A model generated the notes under the pieces. It worked only from the letters and a program-made list of their open reading frames with translations. It was not told the origin of the DNA and ran no database searches. From an uncultured Methanobrevibacter sp. (GTDB lineage: Archaea > Methanobacteriota > Methanobacteria > Methanobacteriales > Methanobacteriaceae), in the NCBI GenBank assembly GCA_902795935.1, contig CADBMS010000164.1:1-7496 (forward strand): a DNA stretch of 7,496 bases, read 5' to 3'. The translations under genes were made by a program, and so were the position numbers. Below are positions 7,001 to 7,496 of the stretch, piece after piece. Every line of letters begins with the position of its first letter. Positions within the stretch are counted from its first letter, which is position 1.

Positions 7001-7496
7001 ATTGATTGAAAATGGAAGCATACTATTTGAAGATATTAAATATGTTATGGATGGAAATTTAGCAGATAGTTTACTTGCCAAATCTTTTGAAGAAATTTCT
7101 AGTTTACATACATTCATTGGAGAATTGCATCAAAATAAAATTGATGAATTCTGTAAGCTTGATATTAAATTAATTGAATTAAACCGCAAAAGATTATATA
7201 ATAAATTAAATAGTAATATGCCACAAGTTTTTGGAAATGCTTTAAATTATGAAGCTAATGTCTTAAGTGGAGAATTTACTCGTAAAAGAGGACACTTACC
7301 TTTAAGAAAATTATTTATTAAAGCTGGAAGATTAATTACTCAAATAAAACCATGCTTTATGATGAGCCCACTATCTATTGCACAATATTTAGATCCAACT
7401 AATGAAGAGTTACAGTTTGATGTAGTAATTTTTGATGAAGCAAGTCAGGTTAAACCAGAAGATGCATTGGGTGCATTTATGAGAGGTAAAACAGCT
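4077..7496 (+). CDS. DUF4011-family superfamily 1 helicase, 3' end beyond the window (partial)
   Basis: The frame is open from ATG 4077 to the last base (1140 codons, no stop), so the gene is cut by the window edge, not broken. The N-terminus matches DUF4011: IREKLLDLSMRNQLINFR (about residues 28-45), then, after an acidic insert, QEQGHNILYLALGFLEW (ending at W297) and PLILIPV (311-317). The helicase core follows: LDADSSQ (463-469), Walker A GPPGTGKS (486-493), FVSEKMAA (512-519) and LHSHKTRK (around 540). A long helical, lysine/glutamate-rich insert spans about 550-1060. The conserved RKRGHLPLRK (1069-1078) and CFMMSPLS (1093-1100) lead into Walker B VVIFDEASQV (1116-1125), typical of Upf1-like SF1 enzymes. 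Full-length relatives continue with the second RecA domain (AAA_12), commonly a Vsr-like/MTES_1575 nuclease domain, and DUF3320; none of that is visible here. From memory, a HEPN-DUF4011-helicase-Vsr protein (Hhe) has been reported as a phage-defence factor. A defence or DNA-processing role is therefore plausible but unproven. Confidence 0.88.
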   Translation, partial: MNKQDIVTEKNRSKDNNFNTKLEKDFAEIREKLLDLSMRNQLINFRARSRSVEIISDSAENIYEYLVLKEKKMQFLPRKNKLKLFSEQNSEEHPIDDDSDNLSLKTENENESNNILKESLDENSDENNISLKNISKETDTVLKRLNYLKNEDIDTQIKVNPIITDKKTEISDLIEEFSIEKSEHDTEITLNDSNNINETKNLDDNNFVLDEDIFEEELNDELDSEEVKFYSEKKDKLWEVPDISLNIVNEHRRRYLKTRLNSSELQRRLFYINQRATTTLQEQGHNILYLALGFLEWYDDDKHPDDSKLAPLILIPVLIERRNIGKSFYIKWDGQDILTNLSLQMKFKRELDIELPSFTMPQNTMGISDYINQIKDLIKYIPKWEVHDKIQLGFFSFSKFVMYQDLNVDSDGFDISKKPLIKQMFPENSNDIFENQNPLIEDENKINQNNVKNLKYENTYNVLDADSSQMDVIEYVKSGHNLVVDGPPGTGKSQTIVNLIAELMASGKTVLFVSEKMAALEVVKNRLDSIGLGKFCLELHSHKTRKSDVLKDLENSLKNDSIIDMDIEREINRAETLKSQLNAYNEALHTPVYGINKTPFELIGIKETAEKRFGEIPYVEIINPTNITPLEWERTLLELENLSKLSQLLPPIVNNPWKGTNPDMIVPNTSRNIELQIIESLKNLELLLQHIKRFEKKYHIKNSENLFEIEKLKNIINLFKNVKISEYEILVSKIWDDELNEAYLLIKNLKILHEKSDILNKFHDSILEKNLNELIKEYSEESSNRIKIFSSKYRKLKKEIELCYNGQIPSSSKEILNDLESVHDLINIKNYFINSENQIKKMFGSAWNIETVTVEELEDIIKWITKIRELINEKYINLETINLISKGIDEEELHIFEKELEVNINTFLNSFKKLISYLNTNSKILFSRDLYVVNYNDMREILKLWMNNIALLLPWSQYLEKKQLCLETSGAPFVELIENGSILFEDIKYVMDGNLADSLLAKSFEEISSLHTFIGELHQNKIDEFCKLDIKLIELNRKRLYNKLNSNMPQVFGNALNYEANVLSGEFTRKRGHLPLRKLFIKAGRLITQIKPCFMMSPLSIAQYLDPTNEELQFDVVIFDEASQVKPEDALGAFMRGKTA
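4335..4787 (+). other. Acidic, low-complexity linker inside the DUF4011 region
   Basis: Residues about 87-237 of the DUF4011 helicase are dominated by D, E, N, S and K, with runs such as IDDDSDN, DENSDENN and LDEDIFEEELNDELDSEE. They contain no glycine and almost no aromatic residues. The stretch separates the first conserved DUF4011 helix from the rest of that domain, which resumes at W238 (LWEVPDIS). It is probably a disordered, negatively charged linker. The reading frame stays open throughout with the same codon use as its surroundings, so it is part of the protein and not a frameshifted segment. Confidence 0.7.

Noticed and set aside
6878..7117. 79-codon open frame on the minus strand
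   Set aside because: It lies inside the DUF4011 gene, whose + strand translation here matches the family. There is no independent evidence for the minus strand.

Overview
The window is very AT-rich (about a quarter G+C by eye) and carries three protein genes, all on the + strand. Two complete genes form a tight pair that matches the bacterial MrfA/MrfB (YprA/YprB) DNA-repair helicase and exonuclease. A third, cut by the right edge, encodes a large superfamily 1 helicase of the DUF4011 family. The low G+C, A/T-ending codons, the archaeal-style TATA-like stretches upstream of genes and the methanogen-like TPR repeats suggest a low-GC anaerobe. A member of Methanobacteriaceae (Methanobrevibacter/Methanosphaera type) is my first guess, but a low-GC bacterium (Firmicutes or similar) cannot be excluded. 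No rRNA, tRNA or other taxonomic marker is present.

Layout: 1-198 is non-coding leader DNA with promoter-like AT stretches and no convincing gene. 199-2997 is the MrfA-like DExH helicase with a DUF1998/zinc-binding C-terminal region, followed by four TPR units. 3003-3968 is the MrfB-like DEDDh exonuclease, starting 5 bases after the helicase stop. 3969-4076 is a 108-base, extremely AT-rich gap holding a candidate promoter and a clear GAGG ribosome binding site. 4077 to the end (1140 codons, no stop reached) is the DUF4011 helicase, with Walker A near residue 490 and Walker B near residue 1120. The window ends just after Walker B.

How they may work together: in Bacillus subtilis MrfA and MrfB act in one nucleotide-excision-like pathway for mitomycin lesions, with the helicase unwinding and the exonuclease degrading DNA. 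The spacing here implies co-transcription of the same pair. The notable twist is the TPR module: in B. subtilis, as I recall it, the TPRs are at the C-terminus of the nuclease MrfB. Here the nuclease ends right after its last catalytic motif and the TPRs are on the helicase. The third gene has its own promoter and ribosome binding site. Its family often ends in a Vsr-like nuclease domain and has been linked to phage defence, so the three genes may form a small DNA-repair or defence cluster. That functional link is inference from adjacency only.
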